A DNA stretch of 64,000 bases from Medicago truncatula (lineage: Eukaryota > Streptophyta > Magnoliopsida > Fabales > Fabaceae), in the NCBI RefSeq assembly GCF_003473485.1, contig NC_053042.1, positions 44,231,762 through 44,295,761 of the forward strand, given 5' to 3'. Both the position numbers and the translations under genes were made by a program. Position 1 is the first letter of the stretch. Each line of letters starts with the position of its first letter. This document shows, piece by piece, positions 35,640-48,127 of this stretch. The notes beneath the pieces are model-generated. The model was not told where the DNA came from, ran no database searches, and saw only the letters and a program-made list of their open reading frames with translations.

Positions 35640-36972
35640 TCTTGTTTTCAATAAGGAAAATATTTCCCCCTTTAAAACAAGAGAATGAGGGCATTCGTTA
35701 AGTATTCTAAATAAGCAAGTTTTCATGAAAAAGTTGTGTAATCATTATTTGTTAAAAAATAATGTTTTTTATATTTTTAAGATAAATTTTTTATTTCTAG
35801 AATCCTTAATCATTGTCCTAAGAACACCCGTTAGCAAAATCATTAAAGCAAAAGAAGAAAAAAGGTAAAAATAGTATGAAATTAAACGAATGTATGAAAT
35901 TTAGAGATGTATGTTGAAAAATTAAAATGATATTTTGTAATAATTTTTAAAACAACTAATTATTTCATGTATTTTAGTTGTGTTCTTACTCTCTCTTCAT
36001 CTTCTCTGTATATTATTTTTCTTCAACTAAAAAAAGCAATTATTTCAAAACTTGTCACAAATTTCAAAACTCTCTCTTCTTCATATACTTATGGATCCAG
36101 AAGAACGATGACGTGGACACGATCCAAAATTAAAATCAAGGTTAAGTGTGAACGTCCTTTTTTAAGACTCGTTTTTTTTTTTTTTATACATTTACTTTCT
36201 AAATCAGTAAATTGATAATAATTTTGATGAATCATAGAGTTATTTGTCAACTATTGAATTTTAAAAGTGGCCATTTCATAAGAAAAATATCGATTCATTG
36301 TCTATATTTTACAAACATCATTATAATACTTTATCATCTGACACTTTGATAAACAATATTAGTTATTATATTATTTTAAAGGGAAAATTACACTCACCGT
36401 TTTCTTAAAAAGCATGAACACCCCTCTAGTTTTCAACTAAACACTAAACTCCTTTAAATTTTATTTAAATTGACAAACACCTCCTTTTCAATTAACAGAG
36501 TTAGTTATCTATTACTTAACCCTTTCATTCACATACATACACACTTTCTCTCTTTCTCGTTATATTAAATGCAAGGTTTTTATAATTTTAGAGTTTACCT
36601 TAACTCATTTTTTTATTTGAACAAACTAAAATGAGATAAATTTTAGCTAAATTCCACTCGTAAATTTGTACGAGTTTATCTAAAATTAAAATTATATCAA
36701 ATTTATTATATACGTGGCATATATAAAATAATCTAAATATTATAAATAGGTCAATAGTGCAAAATATTACTCAATTATAGAGGCAAAATATATTCAACAA
36801 TCATAATAAAGCGTTATGTTTAACTTAACATCAAAATACAAAATTAACTTGCAAAATCATAAATATTGTGTATTGTGTTGTTCAATTCAGAAGGTTTCGG
36901 AAGAAATAAAAGCAAGGCAAGACAAGGAATTGTTAACAGGAGTGTCAAGCGGCAAGTACGTTGGGCTACTAA
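35640..36972. other. Intergenic AT-rich stretch
   Basis: No gene or complete element was resolved. Near 36380-36540, phrases such as aacacccctctagttttcaac suggest part of a MITE. Confidence 0.35.
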
Positions 36973-38558
36973 GGTACCGTTTGGCCAGGCTTTTTTTCGG
37001 TCTAAAAGCTACTTTAAAACAAAGTTAAAATAAAGCTCTTTAAGAAAAAGGTTAAAGCTGTTTGGTTTCTTTATTTTTTTTTTTAATTCTAATAAAGTTA
37101 TTTTTGAGTTAAAAGCTGTTTGGCAAAATATTGTACAAAACTTTGAATTTATTATTTTTTGGTGGTGTCTGGGGTTCGAACCCGGGACCTTGCATATATT
37201 TATGCATTGTCTATAAATAAAAAAACTTTGAATTCATTATGAATTAACATAATAAATAAAAAAATGTCTAAAATATTTTTTGAAGGGAAAAAATGTTTAA
37301 AATATAAAAGATATATTTTTACCAATACTATATTTACTCAATGACGTTTATTTTGTGTAACATGAATACAAATTTGTATCATCATATAAACGACTTGTTA
37401 AATATTTGAATAGGATAAATAATTTAAGGAGGCTCAAATAATAACATAAATAATATCAAAGTAGTTTGGAAAATTAAAAACAATAATCATTTTTTTTAAA
37501 GACATAAATCATCACAAACTCAAATATTTCTACTCTCCATCAACGCAACTCCTATTTGATTTCTAACTTTATTCATGTAGCCTCCATCTTGCACTCTTCC
37601 TGGATTATATGAACTGATTTCTTCATTTATATTGCTTTCTTCGTCACGCTCAATCATATCTATAATATGTATATGTGTGTATATATAATGAGAATAATTG
37701 GTTTTTTCTTTTCCAATTATACTCTATAACAAATTTTATTATAAGAATACCATATTTTTAGTGTTGGTCAAAAAGATAAGAATTTATATATATAATATTA
37801 TATTTGTTACATTGCTGGTGTCATTGAAAAAGATATATTTAGTTTTTTTAATAAGAAAAAGATATGCATAGTTTGTTACAATACAAATGTGTAAATTATA
37901 TATAAGTATAATTTTTTTAGGCAACTACACTTGTACTTTTAATTAAAATCAAAATTTTATAAAAATAATTATACGCATTACACAACACTAACAAAAATTA
38001 TACGCATTAGCATAACAAAAACAAAAAAAAAAAACAGAAAGAGGAACATAAAGTATTACTCTAAACACTAATGTGTGTGTGTATTTCCGTGGTTGAAGAA
38101 AGGGAATAAAAATATTCGGTGTCATTCATTGACAGCGTGAATACAAATATTTGCGTGGTTGTGATGATCAAAAGATATTGAAATTAATATATAAGTGATA
38201 AAAAGATAATAAAATTCCTTAAAAAAATAGATAATAAACTTAAATGGAACCTCATTAAAAAATTAAATGGACCGGTTAAAAAAAATAAAAAAAAATAAAA
38301 TGGATGAAAAAAGCGTATTGAAAAAATAAAACAAAAGGTTGCCGGCGGGAGTTGAAGAGAGGTGCTTGTGAAATAAATTGGGGAGAAATAGTTTTTTGAA
38401 GTAGCATTCAACAACTTTTGGTTAAAGCTCATTCTATTCAATTTTATGCATTCTAAAAAAAGTACTCTTTTTCGAAGGTACTTTATTGATATTGTGTTTG
38501 GCCTAACTTCTCCTTAAAAACGTAGAAAAGCTGAAAAAAAGCCGGACCAAACGGTACC
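36973..38558. mobile_element. PIF/Harbinger-type element, 1.59 kb, TAA TSD
   Basis: GGTACCGTTTGGCCAGGC at the left and GCCGGACCAAACGGTACC at the right are inverted copies. Each is flanked by TAA (36970-36972, 38559-38561), the 3-bp target duplication of PIF/Harbinger (Tourist) elements. The interior is AT-rich with no transposase and contains a SINE fragment at about 37155-37214. Confidence 0.75.
37155..37214 (-). mobile_element. SINE fragment (B-box part)
   Basis: Same tRNA-derived family as the copy at 16142-16222: the B box GGGTTCGAACCC is complete in complement, but the A-box half is missing. Nested in the PIF/Harbinger-type element. Confidence 0.55.
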
Positions 38559-38896
38559 TAAGCTTGAAAAAAAAAAAAGAATTGGATTTAAACAGAAAAT
38601 GGGCTCATAAAAAACTGGCTCATAACAAAAAAAAAAAGTGTTTTTAAGTGTTAACTCGTAAATTCGGACGATTTTATCTGAGTTTATTATGTGTTAACTG
38701 GCTCAAACTCGTCAAACATTTTGATTTCAACAAAAAAACAATTTTACTCCAAATTAATACAATTTTAACACCAAAAAGTATAAACTCGTTCGAGCTTAAG
38801 AGTTAACACTCGATTTATGGAACGGTGATTAAATGCTCAAAAAAGTAACACAACTATTATAAGAGAATATTATTAATTTAATTAATTAAAAAAAAA

Positions 38897-39060
38897 TGAT
38901 ATTTGTACAACCACTTTTTGATAACTTTTGAAATAACATTCTTTATAAGTCACATGTGTTTTTACTCTTTATTTTTTTATCTATTATTTTTGTCTAATAA
39001 AAATAAAGAAAAGGTGATTCTCACAAAAAATCATAAAAAAATTGGTTGTACGAATATTAA
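38897..39060. mobile_element. Probable small MITE
   Basis: ATATTTGTACAACCACTTTT on the left is mirrored by an AAATTGGTTGTACGAATATT-like right end. The target duplication is not clear. It is similar in design to the 185-bp element at 44612. Confidence 0.4.
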
Positions 39061-39230
39061 AAAGCAGAAATAATGAACTGATGCACCATGTGCTATTGTC
39101 TGGTGATGTAAGAGACAAACTTTGTTCTTTATTTTGGTGTACAAAATTTTCACAGATACGATACTTTAGTCCGCATCATCACTTTTTAGTATATTGATGA
39201 CTCTCTATCTTTGGTCTTAAATAAATATTT

Positions 39231-39730
39231 GGGTTAAATATTTTTTCAGTCCTTATAAATATATCAACTTTTCGTTTTAGTTCCTCTAAAATTTTCCTTC
39301 AACTTTTAGTCCCTTAAAATTTTTGCATCTTCACTTTTGGTCCCTCTTTTAAAGTAAACTCATATATATAATTAATATTTTTTAATGAAATTTTCCAGAA
39401 AAATTCATAATATTATAAGAATCTCTCCCAAAAAAATTTAGAATTTTTTAACAAAACATGAATTTAATATGAATTTTTATATTTTTGAAGGTTAAAAATT
39501 CATATTTAATTTGTGTTTTGCTAAAATATTCTAGCATTTTTTGGGAATTTTTTTTACAATATTCTTAACATATCTGCACAATTTCATTTAAAAATACAAA
39601 AATTAACTTAAAAATAGGGACCAAAAGTAGCGATTGAAAATTTTATAAGGACTAAAAGTTGAAGAAAAATTTTAGAGAAACTAAAACGAAAAGTTGATAT
39701 ATTTATAAGGACTAAAAACATATTTAACCT
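39231..39730. mobile_element. MULE-type MITE, 500 bp, long TIRs, perfect 9-bp TSD
   Basis: Inverted repeats of roughly 120 bp, beginning GGGTTAAATA and ending TATTTAACCT, carry the abundant legume phrase 'agtccttataaatatatc'. Both sides have TAAATATTT (39222-39230, 39731-39739). No coding. Confidence 0.85.
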
Positions 39731-40229
39731 TAAATATTTTAACCCAGCCACGAGTAGTATTTTCTGTAATAAGCATTGGAACTAATATATTAAATTAAGA
39801 GAGTTACGCGCACACAAAAAATAATAATAGGAGAGATACTTATGACCACAACACTAAATAAAAGTTATTTAGACGTACACATATAACATTATATGTCATT
39901 TAATTAATTAATAAATACATATTATTAAATTCTTTTTTTAGGGAATTATTAAATTCTTTTCTATGCTACTTTTTTAAACTTACGCTAGCCGGAGCCTCAC
40001 ATCTCTCACATATTAAGATATTAGTCTTTCTTTTTATTTTTTGAAGTAAATATTAGTCTTTATTATATGAATTTATATCATATGCATCCTATATTCTAGT
40101 TGAGCCTTTGATATCATTGACATAAGATAAGATTATGAAAATGTTGAATGAGTGTGAAAAAAATAAGGTGTTCAAATACCATACTTTATCTAAAATAAAA
40201 AATTTAAAATATGGTAATTAAAAATTAAA

Positions 40230-43200
40230 GGTTTAAATATGTATTTCATCCTTGCAATTAGGGGTCGTTTAAAAATTGGTCATTGTATTCGTTAATCCTT
40301 GCATTTTGCACCTGTAAAATTTAATCATTTAAAATTCCGTCTCTCAGCCCAATTAATCACTGCCACGTTAGCTAATCAGTCTGACTCAACACATTTTGGC
40401 TTGAACAGACGAAAATACCCCTAAAGATCTTAGCCAAACGCAAAATGACACATTTACCCTTTGATCTTCATCTCTACCACAATCCAACAATTCATCTTTT
40501 AAATCCAATTTTTTTTTTTAAATTTCAATGAATAAATATACAACAAAACTCAAACAAATCCAGCCTTAATAACAAACCACAACCATTATATGTGCTCGTG
40601 TGTGATTATTTATCATTGGGTGCATTTTTATGAGTTTTCGTGTTGGAAGGGTAATTTAGTAAATTCATGGTGAGGATTATTTTTAGTGTTTCAAGTGAGA
40701 ACCATTATTTTACTAAGTTACTATTGTGGTAATTAATTGTGAGTCAGTAAGTGATCGTTGTTATTATTTTACCGTTAAGTGAGTAGAAATATTTTAGAAT
40801 TAGTGAATGAGTAGGTTAAGCCCACTACTAAGGCATTAGGGTTAAGCCCATTTGAGAAGAGCTTATATAAGTTCTAGACTTTAGAGAAAAAGAGGCTTTC
40901 ATTTCATTTCATAAGAATTTGGGAGGGTAGAGAGAAAGTTCAAGAGAAGGAGCAAAAGGGTTAGAAGGGAGAAAGCTTGAAGAACCAAGAGGTGATAGAG
41001 ATTCTATGAGCTAAATTGAAACTTTTGCTAGGATTATTGTTTATTGAGGTAAGGGGGTTAGATTTCAATCACAATCACTTAATTATAATCTTTTCCTTAA
41101 TTATATGCATAAGTGCTTATTTGAATAAGTGATTATTTTGCACTTAGTTGTTGAAATTCGTGCTCTTGTTATGATGATATGTTTGAATATATGAAATTGG
41201 TGATAATTGAATTGTTGTTGATGAAATTGCATGTTCATAATATGTGAAAATGATATATTGTGAATTGTGCTCTAATTGTTGAATTGTGCTATGTTGTTGT
41301 TGATTTGTGATGAGAATTATGTTTAATTGATGTTGTTGTTTTTAAGAGATATTGTTGTTGATGATTCATAGCTTGGGTGTTCACAAATCATGAGTTTATG
41401 ATGTGAAATAAGTTGTTGTTGTTGGTTTTGTGAAAATGGGTTGATTTGGTGAATCGTGTTTGAATGACATTTGTTTTCATGTTTGATGTGTTCTTGAGAG
41501 CCCTTTTAAGTGCTAAGACTTGTAAACAAACTTTTGAAACATATTTGGGTGTTGGGAGATCAAAATTGGGAATTTTGGGTGAAAAAGGGTTGAAACCCGA
41601 AAGTTTTTATGCAGAACTGATGACTGTTCGCTTAAGCGAACGCTAAGCGAACAGTCACAGTAAGTTCTGGAACTTGGTCACTTAAGCGAACTGGTAAACG
41701 AACAGCTACTGTAAGCTTCTGGAGCTTGGTCGCTTAAGCGAACGAGCCCAATTTTAACAACTTTTGATTTTCGTTCCGGGCTTTAGGGGGCCAAACCAAG
41801 CTTTGTAAAACACTTCTTTCAACTTGTTCAATCTCTGTTTGTGCTCCTAAACCTACTGAAACATGATTTACTTATTCAAATTTGGGATTTTCTAATTGGG
41901 TTAAAACTTGAACTTTTGATAATTTCGGTTTTTGTCGGAAATGAACTTTTGTGAACGAAGAGGGATTACAAGTTGGGTCTACAGTCCATGTGGACTTAGG
42001 CAAGGCTTTAAGGTTGGTTTAATGTCTTAATCATGTCAAACTTGATTTTCGGGTGGGAATGTGGAATATGTGAACTTGGGGTTTTCTCATACAAACTTAG
42101 GCAAATCTTTGAACTAATGTTTAATAGTTTATAAGTGGCTTAAGCTCATGACTACATGATTGATTAAGATTGATTTGTGGGTTTCCAAACTTGAATAAGT
42201 TACCTTGTTTTGAAAAATTATCAATGTTGACCGTTTTGCCACTTGATACGGACTTTGTCGAAAACGATTCTTTAAAGCCAATTACCCTATAATCTTTTGT
42301 GAATAACTTTATATGATTAAATGAAGTTATGTGAGTAATTGTTAGGTGTTGAACATGATGTTTATCATAAGGTATTGTATTTCCTCCTTTACTTGGATTG
42401 TGAGAAATTGTGCGAAGTTGTTGAACTATAGGATATAATTGAAGTTGATTAATGAATACATGTTGATTAATTGTGACATTTTGGTGATGACTCTTAATTG
42501 GATAATGACATGATGATTGTGTGGACATAAATACTTAATAATGCAATTGTTGTTGAAGTTGATCAATGTAAATGGAGGTGTACTTTACATTGTGTTGATG
42601 TATGTATTCGTTGAGTGGTTTGCATTATTGAGTCTTGCTTGTATGTCAATGCATCATAGTCATATCGAGTAATATGAGAAATGTAAAAGGATGTGTACTT
42701 TTACATAGTTTATCGTAAGAGGAGGTGTACTCTTACATAAGATGTGTGATTGGCATCTTGTTGTGATTGGCATCTTGTTGTTGTTGATTGGTACCACATG
42801 CATATATGTGTCGGAATTAGGCGCATAACATATTTGATATGAGTCGTAATTGTTGCATGTGAATGATGATTATTGATGATAAGTGTGCTTGATGAGTACT
42901 CATTCGTGATATTTGGAATTGTTATGTGAAAGTGTATAATGAATTAAATGCTTATGTTAAGTACTTGGAACTTGATTTAATTTATTTATGATCAAATTTA
43001 TTTTATTGATTATGATTGATGTAAAGCTTACCCCCAGTGGTTTTAACCGCCTACCTGTCCGTATGGATGGGTAGACGGAGTGCATGATTAGTTTGCTTTT
43101 GGTGAGTTGCTTGGTGATTGTTTGGATAGCGGGAGCTATCTCCGTTATCGTTTTCTTAGAGTCTTAGGGTAGGCTCTGATCTAGGATGTCGTTTTCTTAG

Positions 43201-44502
43201 AGACTTAGGGTAGGCTCTGATCTAGGATGTCTGTATTATGATTATTCTAGATTGTTTATTCTGGTTTTATTTATGTTGCGGAGATTAGCCCATTTGTCGG
43301 GATTTGAAGAATTGTTATGATGTTGTATTTTGATCTCATGGCATGTATGATCTATATCCACTGTAACTGGTGATAATTTTTATATATGTCTGTTGTTTGG
43401 ATTTTGTTGATGACGTGACGTCTATTTCTTGAATATTTATATTATTCGCGTGTTTGATCGTTTTAATAGAAATAGAGTATTAGAGGATATCACAACAAAG
43501 AAACAACACTCCTAGAAAACAAAGTAAAACAAAACTACCCTTTGGCCAACAATCTCTACAGGGACGAGACCATACACAAAACCAACACACTGAATAAAAC
43601 AACAGGAAAGACACAAGGAGGGGAAAATGATGTTGTCTCACATGGTAAAGCAACAAAACATCGTCTTCATCTTTCAAACGTAAATTTCAATTTCGATTCC
43701 ATCTTCATCTTCATTTTCAATTAAACGCAAATTTGATTTCATCAAAATCTCTCTCACACTGTCCATTCTTACCTTCAATCGTTCCAGATCCACTTATGGG
43801 TTTGTCAAAATTTGTTCCCTCGCTTATGGGTTCATTTGTTTCTCCCTTCTTCCAATGTTTTGGATGTTTGAGCCATTGAAATCTTGAGCCAATGTTTCGG
43901 ATGTTTGAGAAAATGAATGTTTAATGAGTTTAAATTAAAATTAGGGATTAGGGTCACAAAGAACATTGAATGCAGTGAAGAAGAAGAACGAAGAGAGCAT
44001 GGAAAGAAACCATTTTTTCTCAAAAAAATTTCCCACGACAATTTTCTCTCAATATTTCGGTAAAGAATATTGAAATAGAGAACGATTTTGATTTTTAAGA
44101 TGTTAAATTTGCCATTTATGTATTTTTAGATTTGAGTTTTGTTGGATTTGAGGGCTGGGTTTCACAGGTTGTTCATGATGGAGGGTTGGGTTTCACGGTT
44201 TGTTCATGGTGGTGAAGAATCTCAGCTTCATGTGATATTCAAGCCTTAGAGATGAAGATTAAGGGTAAATGTTTCATTTTGCATTTGGCTAAGACCCTCA
44301 GGGGTATTTTCGTCTGTTCAAGCCAAAATCTGTTAAGTCAGGCTGCCATGTCAGCTAATCAGTGACGTGTCGGTAATTAAATGGGTCAGGGACCAATTTT
44401 TAAATGATTAAACTTTGAGAGGTTAGTTTGCAAGGATTAGCGAATACATGATCAATTTTTAAACGACCCATTAATTGCAAGGATGAAATACATATTTAAG
44501 TC
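40230..44502. mobile_element. 4.27-kb non-autonomous MULE with ~270-bp TIRs
   Basis: The left end (40230-40500) and right end (44235-44502) are extended inverted repeats, sharing phrases such as TTAAATATGTATTTCATCCT and GGCTTGAACAGACGAAAATA. Perfect 9-bp target duplications AAAATTAAA lie at 40221-40229 and 44503-44511. No transposase frame was found between them. About 2.9 kb of the interior looks like an inserted LTR (separate entry); the remaining interior is AT-rich filler. Confidence 0.85.
40608..43489 (+). mobile_element. Candidate solo LTR (Ty3/gypsy-like) inside the MULE
   Basis: Starts near TGTGATTATTTATC and ends near GAGGATATCACA, giving TGTGAT...ATCACA edges. It contains a TATA-like CTTATATAAG at about 40863, followed by a GA-rich leader-like part, and no gag or pol. 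A 41-bp phrase is duplicated at about 43149-43230 (TTAGGGTAGGCTCTGATCTA), and GTTCGCTTAAGCGAAC palindromes lie near 41628-41745. A 5-bp target duplication could not be matched, so edges and class are uncertain. Confidence 0.45.
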
Positions 44503-44611
44503 AAAATTAAAATGCTATGTACATTACTAAATTTTTAATCAAATGCATTTACCTTTCAACTTTCACTTTTACAAATGTTTCATTTGGAAATTGGAAGTAT
44601 TAAAAATGCAA

Positions 44612-44796
44612 GAGCAATGTTATTTGAACAACCTTTTTATGTGACAATTTGTTGGACAACCACATTATACAAAGAAATTTAGGTAGTGTCACAAATATCA
44701 AAGCAATAGAGAGAGAAAGTAGAAGAACAATGTGTGTATGAGAGAGAAAGTTGTCATAAAAGTTGTCAAAAAATGGTTGTTCAAGTATCATTTCTC
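44612..44796. mobile_element. MULE-type MITE, 185 bp
   Basis: Inverted ends GAGCAATGTTATTTGAACAA and (complement) GAGAAATGATACTTGAACAA, flanked by AAAATGCAA (44603-44611) and AAAATGTAA (44797-44805), an 8/9 match. Confidence 0.7.
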
Positions 44797-45104
44797 AAAA
44801 TGTAAAGCATCTTACCCAAATTAGTATCAAACTATACTTAACTGTAGGATTCAGCTCAGACACCAAAGTGTGCAAGAAATTCAACTATGTCTTAAATTAA
44901 GCAGTGGATTCAACTACTTCACGAGTAAATTCAACTGTCTTAAATTAATCTTTAATGTCTTAAACTTGCCCCAACAACGAGGCATCAATTTTAAATTCAA
45001 CTATGCACTATATTTGTTGTATTATATTATACCAACTACATCAAGCACGTTCAAAGCAAGCATCAAGCACAATCCAAGAAACTCTTGCAAATTCCCACAC
45101 AAAA

Positions 45105-46502
45105 ATGTCAAGTTCAAAGGCTATGAACAACAATGATCATCAACTTCATGTGTTCATGTTTCCATTCCTTGCATTTGGTCATATAAGTCCTTTTGTTCAA
45201 TTATCCAACAAGCTATTTTCTCAAGGAGTTCACATAACTTTCTTATCAGCTTCATCCAACATTCACAAAATCAAATCCACTCTTAATCTCAACCCATCCA
45301 TCCAAATTATTCCACTTCAGTTCCCAAATGGCATAACCAACACTGCTGAATTGCCACCTCACTTAGCTGGAAATCTCATTCATGCCCTAGACCTCACTCA
45401 ACCTCAAATTAAGTCCCTTTTGTTAGAACTCAAACCTCATTATGTTTTCTTTGACTTTGCACAAAACTGGCTTCCAAAATTAGCTTCTGAACTTGGTGTC
45501 AAATCTGTTCACTTCTCAGTTTATTCTGCTATATCTGATTCTTACATTACTGTTCCTTCAAGACTTGATGATATTGAAGGAAGAAGCATCACTTTTGAGG
45601 ATCTTAAAGAACCTCCAAAAGGGTATCCTCAAAAAAACAATATCTCCCTCAAGACCTTTGAAGCCATGGACTTCATGTTCATGTTTACAAAATTCGGTGA
45701 AGGTTTAACCGGTTATGAACGAGTTATGCAGAGTCTTGGTGAATGTTCATACATTGTGTTTAAATCATGCAAAGAGATAGAAGGACCTTATATAGATTAT
45801 ATAGAAAAACAGTTTGGAAAACAAGTTCTTTTAGCTGGTCCATTGGTTCCAGAGCCATCAATGGAAGTGTTGGAGGAAAAATTGTGCAAATGGTTGGATA
45901 ATTTTTCAGTCAAATCAGTCATATTTTGTTCATTTGGTAGTGAGACATTTTTGAATGATGAACAAATCAATGAACTAGCAACTGGTTTGGAACTCACTGG
46001 TTTACCATTCATTTTGGTTCTGAATTTTCCATCCAATCTTTGTGCAAAAACTGAGTTGGAAAGAGCATTGCCAAAAGGGTTTTTGGAAAGAGTGAAAGAT
46101 AGAGGAATGGTGCACACTGGTTGGTTACAACAGCAGCTTATTCTAAAACACAATAGTGTTGGATGCTATGTTTGTCATGGTGGTTTTAGTTCTGTGACTG
46201 AAGCTATGGTCAATGATTGTCAACTTGTGCTGTTACCTTTCAAGGGTGACCAGTTTTTTAATTCTAAGCTCATTGCTAATGATTTGGAGGCAGGGATTGA
46301 GGTGAATAGAAAGGAAGAAGATGGATATTTTCATCAAGAGAGTATTCTGAAGGCAGTGAAAATCATCATGATGGATGGTGAGAAAGAGCCTGGGAAGAGC
46401 ATAAGAGAAAACCACATGAAATGGAGGAAGTTTATGTTAGATAAAGAAATTCAGAATAAATTTATCATTGATCTGGTTGCTCAGCTGAAGTCTTTGGCCT
46501 AA
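45105..46502 (+). CDS. UDP-glycosyltransferase, UGT79-like
   Basis: 465-residue intronless GT1-family enzyme predicted to move a sugar from a UDP-sugar to a small acceptor; UGT79 relatives add a second sugar to flavonoid or anthocyanin glucosides. The N-terminal acceptor domain has the catalytic His in FPFLAFGHISPFVQLSNKL (about residue 26) and the partner Asp in YVFFDFAQNW. In the C-terminal donor domain the 44-residue PSPG box runs from GWLQQQLILKHNSVGCYVCH to LLPFKGDQFFNSKL. The usual HCGWNS is HGGFSS here, with Phe for Trp as in UGT79/91 members but also Gly for Cys. ATG at 45105 (MSSSKAMNNND) fits the family; an in-frame Met at 45003 would add 34 unrelated residues. A deleted copy lies 1.6 kb downstream. 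The exact acceptor cannot be told. Confidence 0.93.
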   Translation: MSSSKAMNNNDHQLHVFMFPFLAFGHISPFVQLSNKLFSQGVHITFLSASSNIHKIKSTLNLNPSIQIIPLQFPNGITNTAELPPHLAGNLIHALDLTQPQIKSLLLELKPHYVFFDFAQNWLPKLASELGVKSVHFSVYSAISDSYITVPSRLDDIEGRSITFEDLKEPPKGYPQKNNISLKTFEAMDFMFMFTKFGEGLTGYERVMQSLGECSYIVFKSCKEIEGPYIDYIEKQFGKQVLLAGPLVPEPSMEVLEEKLCKWLDNFSVKSVIFCSFGSETFLNDEQINELATGLELTGLPFILVLNFPSNLCAKTELERALPKGFLERVKDRGMVHTGWLQQQLILKHNSVGCYVCHGGFSSVTEAMVNDCQLVLLPFKGDQFFNSKLIANDLEAGIEVNRKEEDGYFHQESILKAVKIIMMDGEKEPGKSIRENHMKWRKFMLDKEIQNKFIIDLVAQLKSLA

Positions 46503-47519
46503 TGCATGATTGGAATTACGGTGAGTTTCATGAAATAATTTGTGGTGGCGTGATTTTGTTGAAGCTCTAAAGGGTAGCTTTACTAAATCGCGATGGTTCA
46601 ACTTGATTTTGTTAAACTCGTCGCGAATTTAAACATGCATCTCCACTCCCTCTTGATGGAATGGATTATTTGTGTTCTATATTGGTTCTGTTTTTCTTTG
46701 TTTACATGTTTGTTTCAGTTTCCGGCACCTAATGTTGTTCTAATTGTAACAATTTTATTCATGTTTGCTGTAGTTTGTTGTAATAAAACCACCAGTTGAT
46801 CAATGAGAGTTATCAACATCATGTAAAATTTTAATTTTAATTGTCTTAAAATTAACATTAATAGGTACACAATATTAGTTTTCTAAAATGATATCATAAT
46901 GTGAATAAAAGATTTATTTCAATCTGGAAGTTCTTTCCTTTAGATATTGATAATTGATGTTTAATTCAACTATTTTGTCTTGTTGGTGATATTTAATTCA
47001 CCGTATATACTCTCGCCAACTTTTTTATACCAAAGATAGGGTAGTAGATATTTAGGTCCAAGTCCCAAAAATAGAGTGAGCATAAGGTGGTGTTGAGTGT
47101 GAGACACGTTTCTACAAGGAGAATTATTTTGCAGTGCCTCCTCCTTGATGCTTATGTTAATATACATTTATGAGGAAACAGAAAAGTTGTCCATATATTG
47201 TTGCCAATTGATCTATTTGTAAATGTCATAGTTTTTCATCCAGAAATATGAAACAGTATTAATATCCAATCCATATAAAATCAAATTACAGTTGAAAGCA
47301 CCAGATATGTGAAGGTAATACAACAGTTTAGGGTTTAGGAAACTTATGTTATTTGGTGAAGAAAAACAACTCTTGAGAATAGTTTGCAATGACTAAACTG
47401 AATGGTTACAAATCCTAGGAGACTTTAGTGTTTGGGATACATATGCTGGTTTAATAAGATTAGGTAATGGATATTTTGTGACAGGGTTTAGTTGCTTGGG
47501 TTTAAAGATTCCACACTTG
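46503..47519. other. Spacer between UGT gene and copia remnant
   Basis: Probable UGT 3' UTR (to about 46800, AATAAAA near 46782), then AT-rich sequence. A 65-codon minus-strand frame at 46970-47167 has no recognised domain. Confidence 0.4.
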
Positions 47520-47830
47520 ATTATTTTGGTTTTGGTTGATGGATTATTAGATGAGTTTGTAGGAGGGTGGATTTGGTCTCATCCTTATTTGTAGGAGTGG
47601 GGAGTGTAACCAAAGTTGTAGGAATTTGGTTATTGGTTTGTTGAGAATGTTGCTGATTAGGTGGAGTAGTTGGAAGTGTGATTTGTTTGTTGAGGTCGGT
47701 GAAGATTTTTTTGAGTAGGGAAAAATTATTTTCAATGAATTGGACATGTCTAGAATGATAAAATTTGTTGGTTTTAGGATTGTAACAAATTCATTTCTCT
47801 GAAGCTTGGGAATCAATCTGAAATCATGCC
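47520..47830 (-). mobile_element. Ty1/copia pol fragment
   Basis: On the minus strand the text KFYHSRHVQFIENNFS (about 47790 down to 47730) matches the copia phrase that follows integrase (K-Y-SRHV-F-E--FP). A Pro/Thr/Gln-rich linker follows, as is normal before the copia reverse transcriptase. Only this segment is present and it carries no RT motif. It lies between the two UGT copies. Confidence 0.65.
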
Positions 47831-48127
47831 ATCCACAGCCTGTGCCGTTGGCTCGCCATAGGAGCTGCCATCTCCATTGAATGTTGTTTCTGATCAACTT
47901 CAAGGGCACATATGGAAATACAGTGGTTCATCCGCTCCCTTTCTTCGCAACTTGGACAGAACTGGAAAAGACGTGGGTGCCACGAGGTTTTGCTCTCTCT
48001 TCTCCATTTCTCTTCTGTTCCAAATTTCGCGAGAAGTTCTTTGTCATCTCTCTCATGCTTCTCTGGCCGCAATTTTTCTCGTTTCACTCGTACCAAACAC
48101 ACACTTAGAGATAATTCACATCATAAG

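Noticed and set aside
42121-42528. 135-codon minus-strand frame
   Set aside because: No domain; it lies within the LTR-like core of the MULE.
45003-45104. Upstream in-frame Met for the UGT
   Set aside because: The extra 34 residues have no family similarity, and the pseudogene copy aligns as a leader there; ATG at 45105 fits.
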